A DNA stretch of 5,095 nucleotides from an uncultured bacterium (GTDB taxonomy: Bacteria > Methylomirabilota > Methylomirabilia > Rokubacteriales > CSP1-6). The notes beneath the pieces were generated by a model that saw only the letters and a program-made list of their open reading frames with translations, had not been told where the DNA came from and did no database searches. The DNA is taken from positions 1-5,095 of the forward strand of contig CAMLFJ010000284.1 in NCBI GenBank assembly GCA_946479205.1, written 5' to 3'. The first letter of the stretch is position 1, and every line of letters begins with the position of its first letter. Made by a program: the position numbers and the translations under genes. Shown in pieces: positions 1-5,095 of the stretch.

Positions 1-169
1 GCCCGGCTACGACACCACCACGATCTCCTGGCTCGGCTTCCAGACCAGCTTCAAGTTCTTCAAGTTCGGTCCCGGCACCGCGATCCTCTACACGCTCACC
101 GCGCTGTGCCTGCTCGTGACCCTGATCTACCACCGGCTGATCCTGGCCCGCTTCGAGGCGGAGGGCTAG
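1..169 (+). CDS. Carbohydrate ABC transporter permease, MalF/UgpA type (C-terminal fragment)
   Basis: Only the last 55 codons are present, read from base 2 to the TAG at 167-169; the gene begins left of the window. The fragment has a soluble stretch (GYDTTTISWLGF), then a hydrophobic segment at about fragment residues 27-46 (TAILYTLTALCLLVTLIY), and a short charged tail ending RFEAEG. This is how MalF-type inner-membrane permeases end: a last transmembrane helix and a brief cytoplasmic tail. The MalG-type permease starts 4 bases after the stop, the standard order for CUT1 sugar importers, where the two permeases form a heterodimeric channel energised by a MalK-type ATPase. The assignment rests on this neighbour and on the helix-plus-tail ending, since the EAA loop is not visible. 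The substrate cannot be told. Confidence 0.8.
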   Translation, partial: PGYDTTTISWLGFQTSFKFFKFGPGTAILYTLTALCLLVTLIYHRLILARFEAEG

Positions 170-173
170 GAGG
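160..173 (+). promoter_or_regulatory. Tandem Shine-Dalgarno sequences before the MalG-type TTG start
   Basis: Two purine-rich matches overlap the end of the upstream permease: GGAGGG at 160-165 and AGGAGG at 168-173. The second directly abuts the TTG at 174 and is too close to serve it. The first leaves 8 bases, a normal spacing, so it supports the TTG start. An in-frame TGA at 138-140 excludes a start further upstream than 141, and no other start codon lies between there and 174. Confidence 0.55.
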
Positions 174-1064
174 TTGGCGGCGGGGGCTCGACGGGCCGGC
201 GCCCACTGGGCGCGCTCGGGAGGGAGCCGCCTCGTCCTCTACGGCCTCGTGGCGATGGTGACGCTCTGGCTGGTGGGCCCCTTCGTCTGGCTCTTCGTGA
301 CGAGCGTCTCCTACCAGAAGCACCTGATGGCCCGGCCGCTCTCCTTCATCCCGCCCGAGATCACCCTCGACAACTACCGCATGATCACCGGGCTGATGCG
401 CTTCCACGCCGAAGGGCAGGCCGCCAAGATCCTGCCGTCGATGTGGAACACCCTGGTGGTCGCGGCGGTGGTGACCGCGGTGAACCTGGTCCTGGGCACC
501 ACCGCGGGCTACGCCTACGCGCGCTTCCGCTTCCCGCTCAAGATGTTCTCGTTGTTCGCGCTGCTCTTCACCCGCATGCTGCCGACGGTGGTGCTCGTCC
601 CCGCCTTCTTCGTGATCTTTCGCGCCTTCGGGCTGCAGAATACCCTGACCGGTCTCGTGATCGCCTACTGCTCGTTCACCCTGCCGTTCACGGTGTGGAT
701 CATGAAGGCCTACTTCGAGACGGTCCCGGCCGATCTCGACAAGAGCGCGCTGGTGGACGGCTGTAACCGCTTCCAGGCCTATTACAAGATCGTGCTGCCG
801 GTGTCGGGGCCGGGGCTGGTGGCGGGCGGGGCCTTCACCTTCATGCTGTGCTGGAACGAGTTCGTGGTGGCGCAGGTGCTCAACACCAAGCCGGGCACCA
901 CCACGCTGCCCCCGGTGATCGCGGGCATGAACGGCCAGATCAACGTGGACTACTCGGTGATCGCGGCCTCCGGCTTCCTGGGCGCGCTGCCCGCGGTCCT
1001 GCTCGTGCTGATCTTCCAGAAGTACATGGTGCAGGGGCTCACCGCGGGGTCGGTCAAGGGCTGA
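174..1064 (+). CDS. Carbohydrate ABC transporter permease, MalG/UgpE type (CUT1)
   Basis: A complete 296-residue inner-membrane permease, the normal length for MalG-like proteins. Six hydrophobic segments are visible at about residues 22-44, 92-115, 124-149, 156-176, 212-234 and 262-284. The cytoplasmic EAA loop that docks on the ATPase is at about 187-209: DLDKSALVDG, then IVLP at 206-209. Its first residues are KSA rather than EAA, a common relaxation, and the key glycine (G196) is kept. The WNEF sequence at 227-230 and the tail QGLTAGSVKG are also typical. TTG at 174 is the only start that keeps the first helix whole; GTG 249 or ATG 255 would cut it. With the preceding permease it forms the channel of a sugar or polyol importer. 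No ATPase gene follows on the + strand, so it must lie upstream or elsewhere. The substrate is unknown. Confidence 0.93.
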   Translation: MAAGARRAGAHWARSGGSRLVLYGLVAMVTLWLVGPFVWLFVTSVSYQKHLMARPLSFIPPEITLDNYRMITGLMRFHAEGQAAKILPSMWNTLVVAAVVTAVNLVLGTTAGYAYARFRFPLKMFSLFALLFTRMLPTVVLVPAFFVIFRAFGLQNTLTGLVIAYCSFTLPFTVWIMKAYFETVPADLDKSALVDGCNRFQAYYKIVLPVSGPGLVAGGAFTFMLCWNEFVVAQVLNTKPGTTTLPPVIAGMNGQINVDYSVIAASGFLGALPAVLLVLIFQKYMVQGLTAGSVKG

Positions 1065-1085
1065 CCGCGTATCCGCCGTGCGACG

Positions 1086-1114
1086 TTGACCGTCACGCGC
1101 CGGTCCAGTAGCGT
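1086..1114 (+). promoter_or_regulatory. Putative sigma70-type promoter for the Uma2 gene, leaderless layout
   Basis: TTGACC at 1086-1091 matches five of six bases of the -35 consensus. After a 17-base spacer, TAGCGT at 1109-1114 fits the TAnnnT core of a -10 box. Six bases separate the -10 box from the GTG at 1121, so transcription should begin at or next to the start codon and leave no 5' leader. A small inverted repeat, GACCG (1088-1092) and CGGTC (1101-1105), overlaps the -35 box and spacer and could be an operator or chance. The promoter is a sequence reading; no transcript evidence is available here. Confidence 0.55.
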
Positions 1115-1120
1115 AGGGGC

Positions 1121-1696
1121 GTGGGACAGCCGCCCCTGACCGTGAAGCGCTGGAAGCGGGCCGAGTACGAGCGGCTCGTCGATCTCGGAGTGTTCGAAGG
1201 CGACCCCGTCGAGCTGATCGGCGGCCACCTCATCGTCGCCGAGCCCCAGGACAGCCCGCACGCCACCGCGGTGGGCGCGGCCGACGACGCGCTGCGGGCG
1301 GTGCTGCCCCCGGGCTACTTCGTGCGGGCCCAGATGCCCATCTCTCTCGACGACGAATCGGCGCCGGAGCCGGATCTGGCCGTCGTGTCCGGCCGCCGCG
1401 CCGACTACGGCCAGGGGCACCCCACGCGAGCCGTGCTCGTGGTCGAGGTCGCCGACTCGAGCCTCCAGTTCGACCGCCGCGACAAGGGAAGCCTCTACGC
1501 GCGCGCCCGGATCGCCGAGTACTGGATCGTGAACCTGATCGATCGGGTGCTGGAGGTCTATCGCGATCCCGAGCCGGACCCGGCGGCACCGCATGGATGG
1601 CACTATCGCGCCATGTCCCGACTGTCGCCGCCCGCGGTCGTGGCGCCGATGGCTCTTCCGTTGGTCCAGGTCCGCGTCGGCGATCTGCTGGGCTAG
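1121..1696 (+). CDS. Uma2 family protein (DUF820), putative PD-(D/E)XK nuclease fold
   Basis: A complete 191-residue soluble protein with the typical Uma2 layout and length. E31 sits in VELIGG, H47 in SPHATAV, D85 in APEPDLAVV, E109 in VLVVEVADSS, K122 in FDRRDKGSLY, and the signature ARIAEYWIVNL follows at 129-139. D85, E109 and K122 are the expected acidic and lysine positions of the PD-(D/E)XK nuclease fold, so the active site looks intact. The family is abundant in cyanobacteria and many environmental bacteria, usually as scattered single genes. Nuclease activity is predicted from the fold and its biological role is not established. An in-frame TAG at 1109-1111 makes GTG 1121 the first possible start; GTG 1142 is a weaker alternative. 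It follows the sugar permease by 56 bases but seems to have its own promoter, so it is probably not part of the transporter operon. Confidence 0.9.
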   Translation: MGQPPLTVKRWKRAEYERLVDLGVFEGDPVELIGGHLIVAEPQDSPHATAVGAADDALRAVLPPGYFVRAQMPISLDDESAPEPDLAVVSGRRADYGQGHPTRAVLVVEVADSSLQFDRRDKGSLYARARIAEYWIVNLIDRVLEVYRDPEPDPAAPHGWHYRAMSRLSPPAVVAPMALPLVQVRVGDLLG

Positions 1697-1723
1697 CGGC
1701 TCGACCGGCGCGCTGGAGCTCGC

Positions 1724-2173
1724 TCAGTCCGGCAGGTAGAGGCGCGTGACGTGGTCGTCGGTGACCTGGCCGTCGGGGGTCACCGTGAAGTTCGACGTGA
1801 TCAGGCCTTGCGCGCCCGCGAAGCGGCCGTCGCCGCCGGTGATCCGCCACATGACGACGCCGTGGCTGCCGCGGCCGTCCGGCGCCGGCCCCACGTGTCC
1901 GCGGCCCACCGTGTCGAAGGTGACGGAGCCCGCGCGGCCGTAGGTGATGGTGCCATCCTCCACGAAGGTGCCGTCCGGCGCGCGCTCCACCCGCGATTCG
2001 AGCACGGCCGACTCTCCGGTGATGGGCTCGACCGCGGCGCTCACGCCGTCGGGGCCCACGATCGCGCGCCAGATCTGGCTGGGCGCGGTGGTGCGGGCCT
2101 GGCGCTTCGTGGTGGAGCCGGGCACCGGCCCGCCGCGGCCGCGGAACTCGAGCGCGAAGACGAGCTCGCGCAC
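1724..2173 (-). CDS. Conserved-looking protein of unknown function, small beta-rich fold, coupled to the alcohol dehydrogenase
   Basis: A 149-residue protein read from GTG (2173-2171) to TGA (1726-1724), last gene of the - strand cluster. I cannot name it. It has no signal peptide or membrane segment and consists mainly of alternating hydrophobic/polar stretches with glycine turns, suggesting a beta barrel. The stretch GGDGRFAGAQG at 113-123, followed by LITSNFTV, recalls the glycine-rich turn of allene-oxide-cyclase/dirigent-like or DUF3237-like barrels, a resemblance only. The ending HVTRLYLPD is a plausible final strand. No catalytic motif is evident. The dehydrogenase stop (TAG 2178-2176) precedes the GTG by 2 bases and no clear Shine-Dalgarno is seen, so translation probably depends on the upstream gene. 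The frame stays open far upstream inside the dehydrogenase, but the protein-like sequence begins at this GTG (RELVFALEF). It may act on, bind or protect a product of the dehydrogenase (inference). Confidence 0.72.
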   Translation of the reverse strand: MRELVFALEFRGRGGPVPGSTTKRQARTTAPSQIWRAIVGPDGVSAAVEPITGESAVLESRVERAPDGTFVEDGTITYGRAGSVTFDTVGRGHVGPAPDGRGSHGVVMWRITGGDGRFAGAQGLITSNFTVTPDGQVTDDHVTRLYLPD

Positions 2174-2175
2174 GG

Positions 2176-3267
2176 CTAGAACACGATCACGCCGCGGCCG
2201 AGCTCGCCGGCGGCGAGCGCGCGGAACGCCTCGTTGGCGTCCTCGAGCGCGTAGCGATGGGTGATCATCTCGTCGATGCGGAGCTTGCCGGCCTGGTAGA
2301 GGCTCACCAGCCGCGGCAGGTCCTCGCGGGTGCGCGCGCTGCCGTAGCTCGAGCCGCGGATGACCCGCTCGCCGGTGACCAGGGGACGCACGTCGAGGGG
2401 AATCGTCGCGCCGGTCTCGGGCACTCCGATCAGCACGCAGGTGCCGCCCGGGGCCAGCGCGTCCACCGCCTGGATGATCGGGCGGGTGGCGCCCACCGCC
2501 ACGAAGGTGAAGTCGGCGCCGCGTCCGGTGATGGCGCGGATGGCGGCGGCCGGGTCCTCCTTCGACGCGTCGATCGCGTGGGTCGCGCCCACCGCGCGCG
2601 CGAGGTCGAGCTTCGACGCCAGGAGATCCACCGCGATGATCGGGTGCGCGGCCACCATCGCGCCGCCCTGGATGACGTTGAGGCCGACGCCGCCCACCCC
2701 GAAGACGGCCACGCTCGCCCCCGGGGGCACCGCGGCGGTGTTGATCACCGCGCCGACCCCGGTCATGACCGAGCAGCCGATGAGGGCCGCGCGATCGAGG
2801 GGCATCGCGGGATCGATGCGGATCGCGCACGACTCGTGCACGACGGTGCGCGAGGCGTAGGTGGCCACGTGGCCGTAGTGGTAGACGGGAGAACCGCCGA
2901 GACTCATTCTGGTGGTTCCGTCGGGCAGCACGCCCCGGCCGGGCTGGCGGCGCTCGCAGAGATTGGGCCGGCCGATCACGCAGTAGTGGCAGCGCCCGCA
3001 GGTGGGCGCCCACGAGAGGATCACGTGATCGCCCACCGCGAGCTCGGTCACGCCGGGGCCGAGGGCCTCCACCACCCCCGCGCCCTCGTCGCCCAGCACG
3101 ATGGGCAGCGGCACGCCCTTCCAGGAGCCGTCGGCGGCGTGCAGGCAGCTGTGGCAGACGCCGCTCGCGGCCATGCGCACCAGCACCTCACCCTGGCGCG
3201 GGGCCTCGAGGGCGACCTCCTCGACCCGCTGGGGCTTGCCCTGCTCGAACAGAACGGCTGCGCGCAT
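2176..3267 (-). CDS. Zinc-dependent alcohol dehydrogenase, medium-chain (MDR) family
   Basis: A complete 363-residue cytoplasmic oxidoreductase that should interconvert an alcohol and an aldehyde or ketone with NAD. The N-terminal GroES-like domain carries GVCHSCLH at 36-43, with C38 the expected first catalytic zinc ligand. The structural-zinc lobe is complete: C90, C93, C96 and C104 in TCGRCHYC and GRPNLCE. GCSVMTGVGA at 164-173 provides C165, the third catalytic ligand position. The Rossmann domain has GVGGVG at 190-195 and D214 at the end of the second strand, which favours NAD over NADP. The usual GHE motif of the second zinc ligand reads GDE (D60, E61), so histidine is replaced by aspartate. 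Class III-like or NDMA-type dehydrogenases are the nearest group I recognise; the substrate is unknown. ATG 3267-3265 has a good GGAGG 5 bases upstream and lies 17 bases after the permease stop, so the two are co-transcribed. Confidence 0.93.
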   Translation of the reverse strand: MRAAVLFEQGKPQRVEEVALEAPRQGEVLVRMAASGVCHSCLHAADGSWKGVPLPIVLGDEGAGVVEALGPGVTELAVGDHVILSWAPTCGRCHYCVIGRPNLCERRQPGRGVLPDGTTRMSLGGSPVYHYGHVATYASRTVVHESCAIRIDPAMPLDRAALIGCSVMTGVGAVINTAAVPPGASVAVFGVGGVGLNVIQGGAMVAAHPIIAVDLLASKLDLARAVGATHAIDASKEDPAAAIRAITGRGADFTFVAVGATRPIIQAVDALAPGGTCVLIGVPETGATIPLDVRPLVTGERVIRGSSYGSARTREDLPRLVSLYQAGKLRIDEMITHRYALEDANEAFRALAAGELGRGVIVF

Positions 3268-3272
3268 GAATG

Positions 3273-3277
3273 CCTCC
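3273..3277 (-). promoter_or_regulatory. Ribosome binding site of the alcohol dehydrogenase
   Basis: On the - strand GGAGG is 5 bases upstream of the ATG, inside the 17-base gap after the permease stop. It fixes the dehydrogenase start and is the clearest Shine-Dalgarno in the - strand cluster. Confidence 0.7.
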
Positions 3278-3284
3278 GTGGGAC

Positions 3285-4238
3285 TCAGCGGCTGTAGCGG
3301 ATCCGCGGATCGAGATAGCTGTAGAGCAGATCCACCGCCAGGTTGATGGCCATGAACAGGACCGCGATGAAGAGGATGGTGGACTGGGTCAGCGGGTAGT
3401 CGCGCTGATAGATCGACCACAGCACCAGGCGGCCGATGCCGGGGAGGGTGAAGACCTCTTCCACGACCACGGTGCCGCCCAGCAGGATGCCGATCTGCAG
3501 CCCGACCACCGTGACGACCGGGATGAGCGCGTTGCGCAGGGCGTGCTTGAGCACGACGATGCGCGAGGCCAGCCCCTTGGCCGCGGCGGTGCGGATGTAT
3601 TCCGAGTTGAGCACGTCGAGCATGCACGCGCGGGTGGTGCGCGCGATGTTGGCCGCGCTCGCGGTGCCGAGGCAGAGCGCGGGCAGCAGCATGATGGTGA
3701 GGTTGCGCCGGGGATCGGCCCAGAAGTCGACCCACATCACCGGCGGCATCCAGCGCAGGTAGAGCGAGAAGAAGAGGATGAGCATCGTGCCCTGCCAGAA
3801 CACCGGCACCGAGAGGCCGAGGAGGGTGCCGACGCGGGTGAGGTTGTCCACCGCCTGGTCGCGGCGGACCGCGGAGACGATGCCGGCGGTTCCGCCCAGC
3901 AGGAGCGCGAACGCCATCGCGAACACGGTCAGCTCCAGGGTCACCGGCAGGCGCTCCAGGATGAGCGTGACCACCGGCTTGCCGGTCCGCCACGAGGTGC
4001 CGAAGTCCCCCTGCACGAGCCGGCCCAGCCAGCGCCCGTACTGCAGATACCACGGCTGGTCGAGCCCGAAGAAGCGCTTCAGCTCGGCCACCATCGCCGG
4101 GCTGGCGATGGCGTCCGCGCCGATCATCTGCTCGACCACCGTGCCGGGAATCAGCCGCAGCATCAGGAACACCAGCACCGTCAGGCCCAGCAGCGTGAGG
4201 GCCATCGAGTACAGGCGGACGATGAGATAGCGCGTCAC
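3285..4238 (-). CDS. ABC transporter permease, DppB/OppB type (peptide/nickel/opine importer family)
   Basis: A complete 317-residue inner-membrane permease. It opens with the family's N-terminal helix (about 9-30, RYLIVRLY then RLIPG), followed by the periplasmic signature with FGLDQPWYLQY at 57-67 and GDFGTSW at 77-83. Further hydrophobic segments lie near 101-123, 135-160, 181-199, 238-264 and 284-308. The EAA loop is at 213-240: EYIRTAAAKG, then HALRNALIP. The ending YLDPRIRYSR is the usual DppB tail. It would pair with a DppC-type permease and DppD/DppF-type ATPases, none of which are in this window. The start is GTG (4238-4236), chosen because it gives the standard N-terminus; the next ATG is codon 12, within the first helix. 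No Shine-Dalgarno is visible before it. It lies 123 bases from the binding protein stop and 17 bases before the dehydrogenase. The substrate cannot be told from the permease. Confidence 0.93.
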   Translation of the reverse strand: MTRYLIVRLYSMALTLLGLTVLVFLMLRLIPGTVVEQMIGADAIASPAMVAELKRFFGLDQPWYLQYGRWLGRLVQGDFGTSWRTGKPVVTLILERLPVTLELTVFAMAFALLLGGTAGIVSAVRRDQAVDNLTRVGTLLGLSVPVFWQGTMLILFFSLYLRWMPPVMWVDFWADPRRNLTIMLLPALCLGTASAANIARTTRACMLDVLNSEYIRTAAAKGLASRIVVLKHALRNALIPVVTVVGLQIGILLGGTVVVEEVFTLPGIGRLVLWSIYQRDYPLTQSTILFIAVLFMAINLAVDLLYSYLDPRIRYSR

Positions 4239-4260
4239 GGGAGACCGCGCGCGCGGAGTG

Positions 4261-4277
4261 TCCGCCCGCAGGGCGGA
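4261..4277 (-). other. Small hairpin flanked by GC repeats in the binding protein-permease spacer
   Basis: TCCGCCC (4261-4267) and GGGCGGA (4271-4277) form a perfect 7-bp stem with a 3-base loop. Alternating CG tracts flank it (4246-4255 and 4283-4292). They could pair as an outer stem of about 8 bp around an internal loop, though the left tract is also part of a 12-base palindrome (4245-4256) and could fold on itself. It lies 23 bases upstream of the permease GTG on the transcript and could affect its translation. Function is inferred from position only. Confidence 0.45.
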
Positions 4278-4314
4278 AAGAAGCGCGCGCGCCCGGATGA
4301 AGGTGGTGGGGGGG

Positions 4315-4347
4315 TCTGGGGGAGGAGCGGCGCCGCTCCCCCCCAGA
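4315..4347 (-). other. Strong intercistronic hairpin after the solute-binding protein gene
   Basis: The arms 4315-4331 and 4332-4347 are complementary over 16 bp with one bulged A at 4323; a few central GC pairs would open to form the loop. In the transcript it begins 15 bases after the binding protein stop. No U-tract follows on the - strand (the next bases are mostly C), so it is not a classic intrinsic terminator. Stem-loops between a binding protein gene and its permease are known in other ABC operons, such as malE-malF, where they protect the upstream message and keep the binding protein more abundant than the channel. That role is inferred here. Partial termination is the alternative. 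Confidence 0.6.
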
Positions 4348-4349
4348 TC

Positions 4350-4363
4350 AGAATGAGCATTCT
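4350..4363. repeat. AT-richer palindrome AGAATG-AG-CATTCT at the binding protein stop
   Basis: Two perfect 6-base inverted halves are separated by 2 bases. The palindrome overlaps the TAG stop (4364-4362) and stands out from its GC-rich surroundings. It has the size and symmetry of a dimeric repressor site, but no promoter was found beside it. It could also be a small RNA hairpin or chance. Confidence 0.35.
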
Positions 4364-5095
4364 AGGCTTTGTCTAGCCAGGCCCCGTCGAAGCCGTAGAG
4401 GAGCGTGGTGGGATGCTGCTTGAAGCCCTTGACGCTCGCCTGGGTGAAGTCGATGGTCTCGGCCGAGAAGAGCCAGAGGTGCGGTACATTTTCTAGGATT
4501 TGGATCTGGACCCGGTCGTAGATCTCCTTGCGCTTCTTCTGGTCCATCGTGCGCCGGCCCTCCTCGAGCAGCCCGTCCAGGTCCGGCACGCTCCAGCTGT
4601 TCCAGTTCTGGCCCTTGGTGGAGTGCAGCGCGCGGAAGAAGGCGGTGTCCGGGTCCGCGTAGCCCGGGGTGGTGTTCATCGTCATGTCGAAGTCCTTGGC
4701 GAGCCACCGCTTGATCCAGATCGCGTACTCGACCTGCTCGATCTCCATGGTGATGCCGATGCGCTTGAGCTGGTTGGCGATGACCGGCGCCCCCGCCACC
4801 ATGGTGGGGAAGGTGGGAATCACCATGCACTTCACGGTGAAGCCCGCGCTCTGGCCCGCCTCCGCCATCAGCTTCTTGGCCTTCTCGACGTCCGGCTTGT
4901 AGTACTTCATCCACGCCTGTTCGGGGAGCTGCCACTGCTTCATCGGCGCGGTCGCCGGCGCGGTGAGGCGCCCGAAGCCGGCCGCGGCCACCCGCAGCAC
5001 CTGGCTCCGGTCCACCGCCCAGCTGATGGCCTGCCGCACCCGCACGTCCTTGAGCGGCCCGCGGGTCGCGGTGATGTTGAGGTAGTCGTAGCCGA
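4362..5095 (-). CDS. Extracellular solute-binding protein, family 5 (C-terminal part, 5' end outside window)
   Basis: The visible part is 243 residues, ending at TAG (4364-4362) and running off the right edge, so the start and signal peptide are missing. Family 5 proteins are usually about 500-550 residues, so roughly the first half is absent. The fragment opens YDYLNITATRGPLKD and then VRVRQAISWAVDR, the family hallmark seen as DVRVRQAxxxAIDR. KYYKPDVEKAKKLMAEAG and a later FDMTMNTTPGYADPD are also typical of the second lobe. FDGAWLDKA is the C-terminus. The protein would capture a solute in the periplasm or at the cell surface and deliver it to the DppB-type permease encoded next. Family members bind peptides, nickel chelates, opines, glutathione or oligosaccharides; the ligand here is unknown. 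The valine codon GTG at 5045 is internal and not a start, because the family-like sequence continues upstream of it. Confidence 0.93.
   Translation of the reverse strand, partial: GYDYLNITATRGPLKDVRVRQAISWAVDRSQVLRVAAAGFGRLTAPATAPMKQWQLPEQAWMKYYKPDVEKAKKLMAEAGQSAGFTVKCMVIPTFPTMVAGAPVIANQLKRIGITMEIEQVEYAIWIKRWLAKDFDMTMNTTPGYADPDTAFFRALHSTKGQNWNSWSVPDLDGLLEEGRRTMDQKKRKEIYDRVQIQILENVPHLWLFSAETIDFTQASVKGFKQHPTTLLYGFDGAWLDKA

Noticed and set aside
1052..1066. Small inverted repeat GGTCA/TGACC at the MalG-type stop
   Set aside because: Five-bp stem with no T-run, overlapping coding sequence; too weak for a terminator and likely chance at this composition.
950..1603. Open frame on the - strand opposite the Uma2 gene
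   Set aside because: It spans two real + strand genes and the promoter between them, with no recognisable domain.
1697..1723. Possible shared terminator between the convergent genes
   Set aside because: Only short weak complementarity (GAGC/GCTC) and no T-run on either strand; not enough for a terminator call.
1724..3013. Apparent 429-codon version of the unknown protein
   Set aside because: The part before 2173 is an arginine/proline-rich off-frame reading of the dehydrogenase; protein-like sequence begins at the GTG at 2173.
2257..3297. Long open frame on the + strand (346 codons) opposite the dehydrogenase
   Set aside because: Its translation is rich in H, R, A, G and D with no domain, as expected for the complement of a GC-rich gene; the opposite strand encodes a clear zinc dehydrogenase.
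2176..4053. Apparent 625-codon fusion extending the dehydrogenase upstream into the permease region
   Set aside because: The extra N-terminal part is an out-of-frame reading of the permease. The dehydrogenase has a good ATG at 3267 with GGAGG 5 bases upstream.
3270..4376. Long open frame on the + strand (368 codons) opposite the DppB-type permease
   Set aside because: Highly charged low-complexity translation with no family features; the - strand permease with six hydrophobic segments and an EAA loop is the real gene.
1..5095. CRISPR array, tRNA or rRNA gene, insertion sequence, phage or defence cluster
   Set aside because: No regularly spaced repeats, RNA gene signatures, transposase or integrase sequence, or terminal inverted repeats were seen. 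The only defence-like element is the Uma2 protein, whose family has no established defence role.

Overview
The window is a GC-rich bacterial segment with dense coding, short intergenic gaps and frequent GTG/TTG starts. Both gene clusters are ABC importers, and the style (family 5 binding protein, DppB-type permease, CUT1 sugar permeases, Uma2 protein, zinc alcohol dehydrogenase) fits a soil bacterium with a large transport repertoire. Candidatus Rokubacteria/Methylomirabilota or a GC-rich proteobacterium are both plausible. That placement is an impression from protein style and composition; no marker gene is present.

Layout. On the + strand, positions 1-1064 hold the end of a carbohydrate importer operon: the last 55 codons of a MalF-type permease and a complete MalG-type permease, 4 bases apart. 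A 56-base gap follows. It carries a good sigma70-type promoter pointing at a GTG-started Uma2-family gene (1121-1696), placed so that the transcript would be leaderless. On the - strand, read from right to left, a second cluster runs 5095 to 1724: the C-terminal half of a family 5 extracellular solute-binding protein, a structured 121-base intercistronic spacer, a complete DppB-type permease, a zinc-dependent alcohol dehydrogenase, and a 149-residue protein of unknown function whose start lies 2 bases after the dehydrogenase stop. The two clusters converge, with 27 bases between the Uma2 stop and the stop of the unknown gene and no convincing terminator in that gap.

How the genes work together. 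The + strand permeases form the membrane channel of a sugar-type importer; its binding protein and ATPase are not in view. The - strand binding protein and DppB-like permease belong to a peptide/nickel/opine-type importer. The place where a DppC partner is usually found is taken by the dehydrogenase and the unknown gene, which suggests (inference) that an imported compound or its product is oxidised by the dehydrogenase. Nothing in the window is clearly a new defence or mobile system. The most interesting points are the altered zinc-ligand position in the dehydrogenase, the dehydrogenase/unknown-protein pair, the leaderless Uma2 promoter, and the hairpins and palindrome between the binding protein and its permease. 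All other long reading frames here are GC-driven shadows of these genes.
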